DNA of 14,074 nucleotides from the NCBI GenBank assembly GCA_002440625.1, contig DJUV01000106.1:1-14074 (forward strand), in the 5' to 3' direction. Below, piece by piece: positions 1 to 7,900 of the stretch (positions within the stretch are counted from its first letter, which is position 1; each line of letters begins with the position of its first letter). The stretch comes from Rhodobacteraceae bacterium UBA6273. GTDB taxonomy: Bacteria > Pseudomonadota > Alphaproteobacteria > Rhodobacterales > Rhodobacteraceae. Under the pieces are notes generated by a model, which was given only the letters and a program-made list of their open reading frames with translations, searched no databases and was not told the origin of the DNA. Position numbers and translations under genes: made by a program.

Positions 1-8
1 TCTATATA

Positions 9-437
9 ATGGCCGAGACGATCTTCGGCCCGACCATCACCCTCTCGACCGGGCGGGTGATCCCGACCCGCTGGGTGGGCGAACAGCATGTGCGCGAGGA
101 TCTCGGCCATATCCCGTCCTTCGCGGACTGGGCCCGGGCGATCCGCCCGGAGCCCTGGATGGGGCGCACCCAGCGGATCGAGCGCGAGGTGGATCCTGTG
201 CCCGCGAGCCCGGAACCGCAACCCGATGCATCCTACGCCTTTCTCGGTGTCACGCCGGAGGTCGAGGATCTCGCCGTGCTGCGGGCAGCGGTGCGGTTCT
301 TCCACCCCGAGATCCGGCGAGAGCGCGGGTTCCGCCACGCGCGCAAGCGCTTCTACCGGCAGATGCTTCGCGAGCATGCCGCCATGCGCCGGCGGTTTGC
401 GGGCAGCAGCCCCACCGCCGCCCTCGCAGCGGAATGA
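9..437 (+). CDS. Uncharacterised 142-aa protein
   Basis: No family recognised with certainty. The N-terminal half (residues 1-50) looks like a small beta-rich segment (GPTITLSTGRVIPTRW). A proline-rich linker follows at about residues 62-73. The C-terminal part (about 75-130) is helical and very basic, with YAFLGV followed about 20 residues later by FHPE, a spacing that faintly recalls a degenerate J-domain but without the HPD motif. The first ATG at base 9 is used, but only eight bases precede it and the frame stays open to the window edge, so the true start may lie upstream and no ribosome binding site can be judged. Its stop overlaps the region of the next gene's start, which suggests one transcript. 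The basic C-terminus would allow nucleic-acid contact, but that is inference. Confidence 0.7.
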   Translation: MAETIFGPTITLSTGRVIPTRWVGEQHVREDLGHIPSFADWARAIRPEPWMGRTQRIEREVDPVPASPEPQPDASYAFLGVTPEVEDLAVLRAAVRFFHPEIRRERGFRHARKRFYRQMLREHAAMRRRFAGSSPTAALAAE

Positions 438-445
438 GGCCGGTC

Positions 446-718
446 ATGGCTGAATACGACGTCAGGATCGGCTTCTGGCTGCGGGCCTATGACGGGTTCA
501 CCGTCGAGGCCGCCACCGACGAGGAGGCGATCGGGAAAGCCAGGGCGGCGGCACTCGCCGCCATGGAACTGACCTCACATCCCGGGCATATCGACTTCGA
601 CGCGCGGCGCGAGGGCATCATCGCCTTCATCGACCAGGTGACGGCGGATCAACGTCGTGCCGTCGCCGAGGATGTCGAGTTCGACACCGACCGGTTCCAC
701 GGCGCACCTTCCGCCTGA
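446..718 (+). CDS. Uncharacterised acidic 90-aa protein
   Basis: A small acidic protein of a type I recall from alphaproteobacterial plasmids and islands, without known function. It opens with a beta-strand pattern (YDVRIGFWLRAYDGFTVEA), followed by a helix rich in Ala/Glu (TDEEAIGKARAAALAAME) and a second acidic helical half ending in EDVEFDTDRFHG. The start at 446 is preferred over the in-frame ATG at 434, which overlaps the previous stop, because GAGG at 436-439 sits six bases before 446. Start and stop of the two genes lie within about 10 bases, so translational coupling with the upstream gene is likely. A strong stem-loop terminator follows at 743-768. Confidence 0.75.
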   Translation: MAEYDVRIGFWLRAYDGFTVEAATDEEAIGKARAAALAAMELTSHPGHIDFDARREGIIAFIDQVTADQRRAVAEDVEFDTDRFHGAPSA

Positions 719-742
719 TCCCTTCAACCCTTCCTTCCCACC

Positions 743-768
743 AGACCCGGGCCGCGCAGCCCGGGTCT
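743..768 (+). terminator. Stem-loop terminator after the first gene pair
   Basis: A perfect 10-bp inverted repeat (AGACCCGGGC, 743-752, and GCCCGGGTCT, 759-768) has a six-base loop and is followed by TTCC. It lies 24 bases after the stop of the 90-aa gene and just before the ribosome binding site of the next one. The T run is short, so it may terminate only partly or act as a leader hairpin. Confidence 0.7.
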
Positions 769-792
769 TTCCATATCCCGAAAGGAGCCATC

Positions 793-1230
793 ATGGCCGA
801 CTATTTCACGCATTTCTCTTGCCTTCTAGACACAGGTGATCCCGGGAAAGCCGCCCGGGCCATGGATATCTTCGCCCGGCTGCGGGCAGAAGATGAAGAT
901 GCCGAGGAGCCGCGGTTTTCCGGCTTCGACGTCCAGCTTGTGGACCAACCGGGCAGCTCAGCCCTCTGGATCCATGATGACGACCACGGCGACGTCGAAT
1001 CCGTCATCGCCTTCGTCCTGCGCCTGGCCGAGGACCTCGATCCCTCGGGTCTGTGGGGATTCACCTACGCCGACACATGTAGCCGGCCGAGGATCGACGC
1101 ATTCGGCGGCGGTGCGCATGTCATCGACCTCGGGGCGCGCAAGTCCATCGGCTGGATCAGCGCGCAGGAGTGGCTGGCGGTCGCATTGGCGGAGGGCGAT
1201 CTCGATGACCTGGAGGGCTTGGTGCAATGA
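793..1230 (+). CDS. Uncharacterised acidic 145-aa protein
   Basis: I recognise the general pattern of this protein from alphaproteobacterial mobile elements: ADYFTHFSCLLDTG at the start, then GLWGFTYADTCSRPRIDAFGGGAHVIDL near residues 88-115. No function has been assigned to it to my knowledge. It is strongly acidic, with DEDAEEPR and DDDHGD stretches, has no membrane segment or signal peptide, and looks like a small soluble alpha/beta protein. The conserved aromatic and Cys/Arg segment (YADTCSRPR) would be the place to look for a functional site. AAGGAG at 782-787 precedes the ATG at a good distance. The stop overlaps the next gene's start (ATGA at 1227-1230), so the two are almost certainly co-translated. 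Confidence 0.8.
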   Translation: MADYFTHFSCLLDTGDPGKAARAMDIFARLRAEDEDAEEPRFSGFDVQLVDQPGSSALWIHDDDHGDVESVIAFVLRLAEDLDPSGLWGFTYADTCSRPRIDAFGGGAHVIDLGARKSIGWISAQEWLAVALAEGDLDDLEGLVQ

Positions 1231-2093
1231 GCACGATCACCCCGTCTTCCCCCGCCAGTCGCCTTCCCGTCGTGGAATTCGGCCGCAGCGCCGATGACCT
1301 GCCAGTCGCCCGGGTCGGCGATACGGCCTTCGCCATGCTCTCGAACGGGGGCGGGCGCCATTTCCTCGCCACCGGCTGGCGCTTGACGCGGCCGCTGGAA
1401 GAATGGACCAGGCGCGATTTCTTCGGCCATTGCGGACTTGTCGTCGACGAGGCGGCGTTCCGCGCGCTGGTGAAGGAAAATGCCGAGCATCAGCGCGAGG
1501 TGGCCGCATTGGGCCGGCGCGAAGTGATCGTCCAGGTGAGCACGCCCTGGGGTCCCTCGCAGGGCGCCACGCTCTATGCCGAGGGCGTGCTGTTCCATTC
1601 CACCGCCAGCCACGGCGGCTTCCAGCTCACGCCCCGTCGCAATTGCTGTATCCATCCCGCTCTGTGCAGGCCGAAGGGGTTCTATGAAGAGGATGCGGAA
1701 TGGGCTGCTGTCGCGCAGGGCCTGCCGGACCTCTTCACCACCCGCGAGCGGCGCCAGGCCGATGAGACCATCCGGAACCACTGGCCCGAGGCCTGGGAGA
1801 GAATCCATGGTCGCACGCTCGGACCCGGTGACTCCCGCGAGCGGGATCGGCAGATCTTCGAGCGCACCCATGCCGAAGACTGGATCGTGATCGCGGCGGT
1901 TCGGTCCCGGCATCGGCACGGTTTCACCGAGGTCGTTGCCACCCGCGGCGGGACGCGCAATGACCGCGCCAGAGAACGGCGCTTCCTTGTGCCTGTCGAG
2001 GAATACCAGGCCGGTCCTTTCGGCTTCGTCATCGATGAGGCCCGGCACCCGGCATATGACGGGCCGTCGAGCTTCGTGGGCTATCGGGGGTGA
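1227..2093 (+). CDS. DUF7007-like domain protein, 288 aa
   Basis: The middle of this protein (about residues 105-220) carries the pattern I associate with DUF7007: STPWGPSQGATLYAEGVLFH, then STASHGGFQL, a Cys pair (NCC, residues 140-142) plus another Cys in the PALCRPKGFYEEDAEWA stretch, and a helical ERRQADETIRNHWPEAWERIHG segment. The SxxHGGF and FYEEDxEW motifs look like the conserved core. The first 90 residues and the last 60 are less recognisable. Function is unknown; the family occurs on plasmids and genomic islands. The ATG overlaps the stop of the upstream gene (ATGA), with GGAGGG at 1211-1216 as ribosome binding site. It runs convergently into the toxin gene at 2127, with 33 bases between and no obvious terminator. 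Confidence 0.75.
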   Translation: MSTITPSSPASRLPVVEFGRSADDLPVARVGDTAFAMLSNGGGRHFLATGWRLTRPLEEWTRRDFFGHCGLVVDEAAFRALVKENAEHQREVAALGRREVIVQVSTPWGPSQGATLYAEGVLFHSTASHGGFQLTPRRNCCIHPALCRPKGFYEEDAEWAAVAQGLPDLFTTRERRQADETIRNHWPEAWERIHGRTLGPGDSRERDRQIFERTHAEDWIVIAAVRSRHRHGFTEVVATRGGTRNDRARERRFLVPVEEYQAGPFGFVIDEARHPAYDGPSSFVGYRG

Positions 2094-2126
2094 TCTCATC
2101 AGCAGGCGGGAGCCGGCGGCGGCCGG

Positions 2127-2459
2127 TCATTGTCCCCATTCGCGCCGTCCGGCCCCTGTCGTCATCCAGTCCTGGCCGCCGAAGGCCACCAGTGCGATGT
2201 AAATCTCCTCGCGGAGCATATCCGCGCGGAAGACGATGGTCAGGCGATGCTCGCGCTCGCCATGCCGGACCAGCCAGCCCTCGAGCGAGCCGCCCAGCCT
2301 TACTCCCGATTGCGGATTGGCGGCGATGTCCGCGAGGAGACCATCGATCTCGTCCAGCCGCCGGGCCGCGGCGGCGAAATCGCCCTGGGTCACCTCGACG
2401 ATATGGTCCACGAGGGCGATCAGGTCGTGACCGACCAGCGGGTGGCGGATCAGCCGCAT
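2127..2459 (-). CDS. RelE/ParE-type toxin, 110 aa
   Basis: Likely the toxin of a type II toxin-antitoxin pair of the RelE/ParE superfamily. The order is right: N-terminal helix with AxxDLxxLVDHI-like spacing (residues 10-22), a second helix AARRLDEIDGLLADIAANP (31-49), a GVRLGG turn, and the beta-hairpin core HRLTIVFRADMLREEIYIALVAFGGQDW (71-98). Members of the ParE branch poison gyrase, while RelE types cleave mRNA; the sequence alone does not decide which. The ATG at 2459-2457 overlaps the antitoxin stop by one base (TGATG), the usual arrangement for coupled synthesis. A longer reading frame extends upstream but runs through the antitoxin, so this short start is chosen. At 110 residues it is normal for the family. 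Confidence 0.85.
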   Translation of the reverse strand: MRLIRHPLVGHDLIALVDHIVEVTQGDFAAAARRLDEIDGLLADIAANPQSGVRLGGSLEGWLVRHGEREHRLTIVFRADMLREEIYIALVAFGGQDWMTTGAGRREWGQ

Positions 2460-2746
2460 CAGCGGGACACGCCGCCCGGTTTCGCGCGTGCTGCGAGATG
2501 GGCGCGCGCGTCCGTGGTCAGGCGGTCGGGGCCACCGAGCGGTTCCCATTGATCAAGCGGCAGGGCCAGACGGCGCTGGACCTCGGCCTCGAACAGGGTG
2601 CGTTCCTTGTCCCGCGCCGCCTTTGCCCGTGCCAGTTCCCCCGAAACGGCGGCGCTGACATTGGGGTATTCGCCGCTTTCGACCAGTTCGCGCGCAAAGT
2701 CGAAGGCGGCATCGGTGAAGCTGACGCTCTGCTTGTGGACGCCCAT
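2459..2746 (-). CDS. ParD-like ribbon-helix-helix antitoxin, 95 aa
   Basis: Antitoxin partner of the downstream ParE-like toxin. Residues 5-42 (QSVSFTDAAFDFARELVESG, then EYPNVSAAVSGELAR) match the ParD/CC2985-type ribbon-helix-helix: a DNA-binding beta strand followed by two helices, with the typical G-x-Y-x-N-x-S-A-A-V turn. The C-terminal half (46-95) is charged and would wrap the toxin. The ATG at 2746 is chosen because a long purine tract (GGAAGGGAG) lies just upstream on the minus strand and the ribbon-helix-helix begins immediately after it; a longer in-frame extension would cross the promoter palindrome. Antitoxin first, toxin second with a one-base overlap is the standard layout. Autoregulation through the palindrome at 2761-2779 is likely. 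Confidence 0.87.
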   Translation of the reverse strand: MGVHKQSVSFTDAAFDFARELVESGEYPNVSAAVSGELARAKAARDKERTLFEAEVQRRLALPLDQWEPLGGPDRLTTDARAHLAARAKPGGVSR

Positions 2747-2760
2747 ACCAACTCCCTTCC

Positions 2761-2805
2761 GGTAGTCTGTTGGACTACCGTACCCCGGATGGTCGGCGAT
2801 TTCAA
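2761..2805 (-). promoter_or_regulatory. Promoter and palindromic operator of the ParD/ParE-like operon
   Basis: GGTAGTC (2761-2767) and GACTACC (2773-2779) form a perfect 7-bp inverted repeat with a five-base centre, directly upstream of the antitoxin ribosome binding site. On the minus strand, TTGAAA (2805-2800) and TACGGT (2782-2777) are 17 bases apart and could be the -35 and -10 boxes, so the palindrome would cover the -10 box and transcription start. This is the expected place for repression by a ribbon-helix-helix antitoxin. The palindrome is direct observation; the promoter boxes are weaker. Confidence 0.65.
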
Positions 2806-2970
2806 CGCGGCCATGGTCCGGGCGCCGCTCGCCGGCCATCGATTTCCGATTGCTGTCGATCCAGGCGCCGGGCGAGCGCCGATCCTGCTGGACCTCCCAA
2901 GGCTCAAAATCAACCGCGGCTCTTGAGAGGAAGAGCTTGGCCGGAGGTGGGCGAGCCGGAGCGGAGGAGG

Positions 2971-3007
2971 GGAGAGCGCCGCACGGCTCGATCCCTTCCT
3001 GCTCTCC
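2971..3007 (+). promoter_or_regulatory. Leader inverted repeat before the antirestriction gene
   Basis: GGAGAGC (2971-2977) and GCTCTCC (3001-3007) are perfect inverted arms 23 bases apart, immediately before the AGGAGG ribosome binding site at 3008-3013. Between them lies GCCGCACGGC, resembling the GC-rich leader segment before the helicase gene (GCCGCGCGGC near 3546). The hairpin could hold back or set the rate of translation. The rest of the 275-base divergent region 2747-3021 holds the antitoxin promoter and a purine-rich tract. Confidence 0.45.
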
Positions 3008-3021
3008 AGGAGGCACGTTCC

Positions 3022-3432
3022 ATGTCCGATTTCCGCCCCGCGACCCTGGTGCCCGAAGACCGGCGCCAGGATTTCCTGCCCGAACTCTTCGGGCTGAACC
3101 GCCTGATCGTCGCCGAGAACTTCCTCTACGCGCTGATGGACCAGCTCAGCCCGCTCGACTATGGCGGCGGCTACTGGGCGTTCCATGAACTCGACGGCAA
3201 GCCGCTGTTTCTCGCTCCGACGTCAAAGCCTCGGTTCCGGCTCCGCTGGGAAGGCAACGGCTACGAGGGCGAGGTCTCGGCCGAGACTGCGGGCATCATC
3301 GCGACGATGTTCGCCCTGTCGCATCTGAGCATCCGTTTCGGGGATGACAGGTTCAGCGAGGCCTTTCTGCGACTTTACGAATTCGCCGCTGACCATCCCG
3401 AGGCGGGCGAGATTTTCCAGGCCATCGACTGA
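3022..3432 (+). CDS. ArdB/KlcA-family antirestriction protein
   Basis: Small soluble protein of the antirestriction family that includes ArdB and KlcA, which protects incoming plasmid or phage DNA against type I restriction enzymes in the recipient cell. Family hallmarks are visible in order: ATLVPEDRRQDFLPELFG (residues 7-24), LYALMDQLSPLDYGGGYWAF (35-53), the EGNGYEGEVSAETAGIIATM stretch (77-96), and the C-terminal DHPEAGEIFQAID (124-136). The 136-residue length is normal. The start at 3022 is supported by AGGAGG at 3008-3013; an in-frame upstream extension is not family-like. A terminator follows at 3444-3470, so it can be an independent unit, but its position before a methylase-helicase gene fits an anti-restriction island. 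Confidence 0.92.
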   Translation: MSDFRPATLVPEDRRQDFLPELFGLNRLIVAENFLYALMDQLSPLDYGGGYWAFHELDGKPLFLAPTSKPRFRLRWEGNGYEGEVSAETAGIIATMFALSHLSIRFGDDRFSEAFLRLYEFAADHPEAGEIFQAID

Positions 3433-3443
3433 CGGCCTATCGC

Positions 3444-3470
3444 GGCCTCGCCTTTCGGGCGGGGCCTTTT
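3444..3470 (+). terminator. Rho-independent terminator after the antirestriction gene
   Basis: GGCCTCGCC (3444-3452) pairs with GGCGGGGCC (3458-3466) through nine pairs including one T-G pair. The loop is five bases and the stem is followed by TTTT and then a further T-rich stretch. It begins 11 bases after the antirestriction stop codon. Confidence 0.8.
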
Positions 3471-3589
3471 CGCATTTGGCCGCCGGCCGCCCGAGGGAGA
3501 GGGGGGCAGGAACCGGCTTGAGGCCCGTGCGGGGAGAGAGAGTGCGCCGCGCGGCCCGTCCCCATGGTCCGCGCTCCGGAGATTTCCCG

Positions 3590-6500
3590 ATGAACATGAT
3601 GCCCCCCGCCGCTCCGGCGGCGATTGCTGCTGCCGCCCCCGCGCAACAGGTGACGAAGGCTGCCGGGCTGTTGCTGCCGCATCTCGAACGGGGCCGCCGG
3701 ATCGACGCCGCGGTCTTGCGCTCGGCAATGGAATTCGCCTTCGGCGGCACCGATTCCGCTGGCGCTTGGGACTGGAAGACGGCCTATGAGGCCACCGAGG
3801 TGGCGACGGTCCTCTTCCTGCGCAAATATGGCCGCGCCCTGCAGCAGAAAGCCGGATCGGCCTCCGCCATGCTGCGGCTGCTCGATCGGATCTCCGGCCT
3901 TCTGCCGTCGCAGACGCGCCGGTCCGAGGAGATGCAGACCCGGCAACAATTTTCGACACCGGTCGCATACGGTCTCGCCGCGGTGACCGCGGCTGCGATC
4001 ACGCCTGCCGACCGAGTGCTGGAGCCTTCGGCGGGCACCGGCCTGCTGGCGATCCTCGCCGAGATATCGGGCGGCACCCTGATGCTGAACGAACTCGCCG
4101 ACCTGCGGGCCGGTCTCCTCGATGTGCTTTTTCCCGCGGTTCCGGTCTCGCGCTTCGATGCGGCACAGATCCATGACCACCTCGATCCGGACGTGGTGCC
4201 GAGCGTCGTGTTGATGAACCCACCGTTCTCGGCCATGGCCAATGTGCAGGGCAGGGTGGCGGACACAACCCTGCGCCATGTCTCCTCGGCTCTCGCGCGC
4301 CTCGCCCCGGGCGGCCGTCTGGTTGCCATCACCGGGTGGAACTTCTCCCCGGAGCATCCCGACTGGCGGGATGCCTTCATCCGGTTGCAGGAGACGTGCC
4401 GTGTGGTCTTCTCGGCCGCGGTCGATGGCAAGATCTATGCGAAGCACGGCACGACCTTCGACACCAGGTTGATCGTCATCGACGAGGTTCCTGCGGAAGA
4501 TCCTGCCAGCTTTCCGGGCTCTCCCGGCAGCGCGCCAGATGTCGCCACTCTGCTTGGCTGGATCGCGGAGCGGCTTCCTGCCCGGCCAGAGGTGCAACTG
4601 CCGACCCAACGTCCCGGCGCTTCCCGTGCTGCACTCGCCGTACCCGCTTCCCGTCCCAGGGGATTCGCCCGTCCCGTTCCCGGCGCGGGTCCGGTCGATC
4701 CCCCTGCAGAGCGTCTGGCCTATGATCGGCTGGACTGGCAGCCGGATGAGGCGGCCCGGCTGACCGAGGCGATCTACGAGGAATACGAGCTTCAGACCGT
4801 CGCGATCCCCGGGGCGAAGGCCCATCCGACAAAGCTGGTGCAATCCGCTGCCATGGCCTCGGTCGCCCCGCCGAAGCCTGCCTACCGTCCGCTTCTGCCG
4901 GTGGACATCTGCGACCGGCTCTCGGCGGCGCAGCTGGAGACGGTGATCTTCGCCGGCGAAGCCCATGCGGAGCAGCTTCCCGGCCGCTGGCAGGTCGACG
5001 AGACCTTCGATGTGGTCACCGCCGCCCGCGACGATGCGGCGAAGCCCGTGCAGTATCGCCGCGGGTTCATGATCGGCGACGGTACCGGCGTCGGCAAGGG
5101 CCGCCAGGCCTCGGCCATCCTGCTCGACAACTGGCTGCAGGGTCGGCGCAAGGCCGTCTGGATCAGCAAGTCCGACAAGCTCCTGGAAGACGCGCAGCGC
5201 GACTGGTCGGCGCTCGGGATGGAGCCCCTGCTGATCACACCCTTGTCGCGCTTCGCGCAGGGCAAGCCGGTGATCCTGCCGGAGGGCATACTCTTCACCA
5301 CCTATGCGACGCTGCGCTCGGACGAACGCGGCGAGAAGAAATCCCGCGTCCGCCAGATCATCGACTGGCTGGGGACCGATTTCGACGGGGTGATCGTCTT
5401 CGACGAAGCCCATGCCATGGCCAATGCCGCTGGCGGCAAGGGCGAGCGCGGCGACGTTTCTCCCTCGCAGCAGGGCAGGGCGGGCCTGCGCCTGCAGCAC
5501 GCGCTGCCGGATGCAAGGGTCGTCTATGTCTCGGCTACGGGTGCGACGACGGTCCACAATCTGGCCTATGCGCAACGTCTCGGTCTCTGGGGCGGAGAGG
5601 ATTTTCCGTTCTCGACCCGCAGCGAATTCGTCGCGGCGATCGAGGATGGCGAGGTCGCCGCCATGGAGGTGCTCGCCCGCGATCTGCGTGCGCTCGGACT
5701 CTATACCGCCCGGTCGCTCAGCTTCGACGGCGTGGAATACGAACTGGTCGAGCATGAGCTGACCCCCGAGCAGATCCGCATCTACGACAGCTATGCCAGG
5801 GCGTTCGAGGTGATCCACAACAACCTGGAAAAGGCCATGGAGGCCTCGAACATCACCGGCTCCACCGGCACGCTGAACCGGCAGGCCAAATCCGCCGCGC
5901 GCAGCGCCTTCGAGTCGACCAAGCAGAGGTTCTTCGGCCATCTGCTCACCAGCATGAAGACGCCGACGCTGATCCGTGCGATCACCGCCGATCTGGAGGC
6001 AGGTCATGCGGCGGTGATCCAGATCGTCTCCACCGGAGAAGCGCTCACCGAGCGCCGCCTGGCAGAGCTTCCGACCGAGGAATGGGGCGACGTCCGCATC
6101 GACATCACGCCGAGGGAGTATGTCCTTGGGTATTTGCAGCATTCCTTCCCGGTCCAGCTTTACGAACCCTATTCCGATGCCGAAGGTAACTTGTTCTCGC
6201 GCCCGGTCACCCGCGATGGCCAGCCGGTCGAATGCCGCGCGGCCGTGGCGCGGCGCGACGAGCTGATCGCCCATCTGGCCAGCCTGCCGGCGGTGCCGGG
6301 GGCGCTCGACCAGGTGGTGCAACATTTCGGGACGGACCTGGTCGCGGAGGTCACCGGCCGCTCGCGGCGCGTCATCCGCAAGGGCGAGCGGCTGATCGTC
6401 CAGTCCCGCTCCGGGGCGGCCAATCTCACCGAGACCCAGGCCTTCATGGATGACGCCAAGCGCATCCTGATCTTCAGCGATGCCGGGGGCACCGGGCGCA

Positions 6501-7900
6501 GCTATCACGCCGAACTCTCGGCGAAGAATACCCGGCTGCGCGTCCACTATCTGCTGGAGCCGGGCTGGAAGGCCGATGCGGCGATCCAGGGCCTCGGGCG
6601 CACGCATCGCACCAACCAGGCGCAGCCGCCGCTGTTCCGCCCCGTGGCCACCAATGTCAAAGCCGAAAAGCGGTTTCTCTCGACCATCGCCCGCCGCCTC
6701 GACACGCTCGGCGCCATCACCCGCGGCCAGCGCCAGACCGGGGGCCAGGGCCTCTTCCGCGCCGAGGACAATCTCGAAAGCGCCTATGCCCGCGATGCCC
6801 TGCGCCAGCTATATGTCCTGCTCTACCGGGGCAAGGTCGGGGGCTGCTCGCTCGAGACCTTCGAGGCGATCACCGGGCTGAAGCTCACCGACGACACCGG
6901 TCTCAAGGACGATCTCCCTCCGATCACGACCTGGCTCAACCGCCTGCTGGCGCTGACCATCGAGATGCAGGGGATCCTGTTCACCGCATTCGAACAGCTT
7001 CTGACGGCGAAGATCGAGGGCGCCATCGCTGCCGGTATCTATGACATGGGGCTGGAGACGCTGCGGGCCGAGAGCTTCGCCGTCCTCGACCGGCAGGTGA
7101 TCTACACCCACCCGCGCACCGGCGCGGAGACCCGGCTGCTGACGATCCGGCAGCGCGAGCGCAATGAACCGCTGCCGATCGAGGCTGCGTTCCGATGGCT
7201 GGAGGACGAGTCGAAGGCCCGATTGTTGATCAACGAGCGCTCCGGCCGCGCCGCGGTCGAGATCCCGGCGAGCAGCATCATGCTCGACGATGGCGAGATC
7301 GTCCGCCGGGTGCGGCTGATCCGGCCGATGGAGAGCTTCAACATCGCCGTGTCCCGGATGGAGGAATCCGCCTGGATTGCCGCCGATCCGGAAGGCTTCC
7401 GAAAGGCATGGCAGGCAGAAGTCGCCGAGGTGCCGGAATTCGACGAGTCCACCATCCATATCGTCAGCGGCCTTCTGTTGCCGATCTGGAAGCGTCTGCC
7501 GGAGGATTCCACCCGGGTCTACCGGCTGCAGACCGACGCGGGCGAGCGGATCATCGGCCGCCGGGTCTCCCCGGCCTGGGCGGCCTCAGCCGGCACCACC
7601 GGGGTATCGTCGCTGTCGCCGGATCAGGCTCTCGCCGCGTTGAACGAGGGCAAGACGGTCCTCGATCTGGAGGAAGGGTTGCAGCTGCGCCGCAGCCGCG
7701 TGATGGGGGCCTGGCGCATCGAGCTTTCCGGCTTCGACGACCGAGTGCGCCAGCGGCTGAGCGCCTACGGGCTCTTCCACGAGATCATCAGCTGGAAGCT
7801 TCGGATGTTCGTGCCCACGGACATCAATGGCGTGGCCGTGCTGACCAGGGTCTTCGAGCACTGGCCGATCCGGCGTATCTCGGAGCGGGAGGCAGTCTGA
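3590..7900 (+). CDS. Methyltransferase-like / strawberry-notch helicase fusion, 1436 aa
   Basis: A large bifunctional protein. The N-terminal third carries a class I SAM-dependent methyltransferase-like fold: motif I LEPSAGTG (E145-G151) and catalytic-type NPPF (N210-F213), typical of N6-adenine DNA methylases. The centre is a superfamily 2 ATPase of the strawberry-notch type: Walker-A-like GDGTGVGKG (496-504), DEAH (605-608), SAT (648-650), and motif VI QGLGRTHRTNQ (1000-1010). The remaining 430 residues match the strawberry-notch C-terminal region in general character. Phage P1 DarB, a methylase-helicase that guards DNA against type I restriction, is the best-known protein of similar architecture. 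Start 3590 has GGAGA at 3578-3582. The stop overlaps the next start (TGATG). Methylation and unwinding activities are inferred from motifs only. Confidence 0.88.
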   Translation: MNMMPPAAPAAIAAAAPAQQVTKAAGLLLPHLERGRRIDAAVLRSAMEFAFGGTDSAGAWDWKTAYEATEVATVLFLRKYGRALQQKAGSASAMLRLLDRISGLLPSQTRRSEEMQTRQQFSTPVAYGLAAVTAAAITPADRVLEPSAGTGLLAILAEISGGTLMLNELADLRAGLLDVLFPAVPVSRFDAAQIHDHLDPDVVPSVVLMNPPFSAMANVQGRVADTTLRHVSSALARLAPGGRLVAITGWNFSPEHPDWRDAFIRLQETCRVVFSAAVDGKIYAKHGTTFDTRLIVIDEVPAEDPASFPGSPGSAPDVATLLGWIAERLPARPEVQLPTQRPGASRAALAVPASRPRGFARPVPGAGPVDPPAERLAYDRLDWQPDEAARLTEAIYEEYELQTVAIPGAKAHPTKLVQSAAMASVAPPKPAYRPLLPVDICDRLSAAQLETVIFAGEAHAEQLPGRWQVDETFDVVTAARDDAAKPVQYRRGFMIGDGTGVGKGRQASAILLDNWLQGRRKAVWISKSDKLLEDAQRDWSALGMEPLLITPLSRFAQGKPVILPEGILFTTYATLRSDERGEKKSRVRQIIDWLGTDFDGVIVFDEAHAMANAAGGKGERGDVSPSQQGRAGLRLQHALPDARVVYVSATGATTVHNLAYAQRLGLWGGEDFPFSTRSEFVAAIEDGEVAAMEVLARDLRALGLYTARSLSFDGVEYELVEHELTPEQIRIYDSYARAFEVIHNNLEKAMEASNITGSTGTLNRQAKSAARSAFESTKQRFFGHLLTSMKTPTLIRAITADLEAGHAAVIQIVSTGEALTERRLAELPTEEWGDVRIDITPREYVLGYLQHSFPVQLYEPYSDAEGNLFSRPVTRDGQPVECRAAVARRDELIAHLASLPAVPGALDQVVQHFGTDLVAEVTGRSRRVIRKGERLIVQSRSGAANLTETQAFMDDAKRILIFSDAGGTGRSYHAELSAKNTRLRVHYLLEPGWKADAAIQGLGRTHRTNQAQPPLFRPVATNVKAEKRFLSTIARRLDTLGAITRGQRQTGGQGLFRAEDNLESAYARDALRQLYVLLYRGKVGGCSLETFEAITGLKLTDDTGLKDDLPPITTWLNRLLALTIEMQGILFTAFEQLLTAKIEGAIAAGIYDMGLETLRAESFAVLDRQVIYTHPRTGAETRLLTIRQRERNEPLPIEAAFRWLEDESKARLLINERSGRAAVEIPASSIMLDDGEIVRRVRLIRPMESFNIAVSRMEESAWIAADPEGFRKAWQAEVAEVPEFDESTIHIVSGLLLPIWKRLPEDSTRVYRLQTDAGERIIGRRVSPAWAASAGTTGVSSLSPDQALAALNEGKTVLDLEEGLQLRRSRVMGAWRIELSGFDDRVRQRLSAYGLFHEIISWKLRMFVPTDINGVAVLTRVFEHWPIRRISEREAV

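Noticed and set aside
1..12. TATAAT at 5-10 as a promoter -10 box
   Set aside because: It overlaps the start codon of the first gene and no upstream sequence is available to find a -35 box.
3437..6607. A 1056-codon open frame on the minus strand
   Set aside because: It lies wholly opposite the methylase-helicase and antirestriction region, reads as low-complexity Arg/Gly/Asp-rich sequence, and reflects the high GC content.
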